Source: Gallionella sp. (GTDB lineage: Bacteria > Pseudomonadota > Gammaproteobacteria > Burkholderiales > Gallionellaceae). From it: a DNA stretch of 6,003 nt. The stretch is taken from NCBI GenBank assembly GCA_024654105.1, contig JANLID010000130.1, forward strand, positions 1 through 6,003, given 5' to 3'. The notes below the pieces were generated by a model. That model did no database searches, had not been told where the DNA came from, and was given only the letters and a program-made list of their open reading frames with translations. Both the position numbers and the translations under genes were made by a program. Shown piece by piece: positions 5,665 through 6,003 of the stretch (position 1 is the stretch's first letter; every line of letters begins with the position of its first letter).

Positions 5665-6003
5665 ATGTTCGAAAAAATCATAAGTTTTTCCATCAATCAG
5701 CGCTGGCTGGTGCTGTTGGTGACACTCGGCATGGCGGTGTTGGGCGTCTTCAGTTATCAGAAGCTGCCGATCGATGCCGTTCCCGACATTACCAACGTCC
5801 AGGTGCAGATCAACACCGCCGCACCCGGTTATTCGCCGCTCGAATCCGAGCAGCGCATCACGTTCCCGATCGAAACCGTCATGGCCGGCTTGCCCAACCT
5901 GCAGCAGACCCGGTCGCTGTCGCGCTACGGCCTGTCGCAAGTCACGGTGATCTTCAAGGACGGCACCGACATCTACTTCGCGCGCCAGCTCGTCAACGAG
6001 CGC
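5665..6003 (+). CDS. czcA: CzcA, inner-membrane RND metal/proton antiporter (5' part only)
   Basis: The first 113 codons are present and the frame runs open through the window edge; the family is normally about 1,040-1,070 residues. CzcA is the proton-driven pump protein of the HME-RND complex, exporting divalent cations. Seen here: the cytoplasmic MFEKIISFSINQR start, transmembrane helix 1 (about 14-33), the periplasmic LPIDAVPDITNVQVQINT (34-51), AAPGYSPLESEQRITFPIE (52-70) and RSLSRYGLSQVTVIF (83-97). These fit the divalent-cation CzcA/CnrA branch better than the Cu/Ag CusA branch. The metal-specificity residues in helix 4 lie outside the window, so substrate is not resolved. Ribosome binding site AAGG at 5654-5657, 7 nt before the ATG; 13 nt after the czcB stop. 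Confidence 0.93.
   Translation, partial: MFEKIISFSINQRWLVLLVTLGMAVLGVFSYQKLPIDAVPDITNVQVQINTAAPGYSPLESEQRITFPIETVMAGLPNLQQTRSLSRYGLSQVTVIFKDGTDIYFARQLVNER

Overview
The window is a piece of Gram-negative, proteobacterial chromosome. A betaproteobacterium is my best inference, because the metal-efflux genes most resemble the Cupriavidus/Nitrosomonadales Czc type; no rRNA or marker gene is present to confirm it. The right part is a tripartite heavy-metal efflux (HME-RND) operon on the + strand, cut by the window end. The left part is a small two-gene unit on the - strand, and a signal-peptide-bearing putative outer-membrane protein gene sits between them.

Layout: 1-257 has no convincing gene, but holds a perfect REP-like hairpin (187-207) and a hairpin (246-274) that overlaps the stop codon of the first - strand gene. 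On the - strand, a SemiSWEET-type sugar transporter (1103-1357) is followed after 14 nt by a class I SAM-dependent methyltransferase (258-1088); the two look co-transcribed. A divergent intergenic stretch (1385-1567) separates them from a 249-residue protein (1568-2317) that looks like an outer-membrane beta-barrel and that I cannot name. Twenty-one nt later comes a His-rich CzcI-like periplasmic protein (2339-2713), then CzcC (outer-membrane channel, 2811-4127), CzcB (periplasmic adaptor, 4137-5651) and the first 113 codons of CzcA (inner-membrane pump, 5665 to the window edge).

Function: CzcA uses the proton gradient to move divalent cations (Co/Zn/Cd type, possibly Ni), CzcB bridges, and CzcC carries the ions across the outer membrane. 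CzcI homologues are small periplasmic proteins coded at the head of such operons and are probably metal-binding or modulatory. The beta-barrel gene has the same orientation and no terminator before czcI, so it may be transcribed with the efflux genes, but its base composition is more AT-rich than that of czcCBA.

The points most worth a second look are the possible leaderless promoter for czcI inside the 3' end of the barrel gene, the unidentified barrel gene itself, and the sharp composition change near 2340. I see no clearly novel system: the core is a recognisable czcICBA operon.
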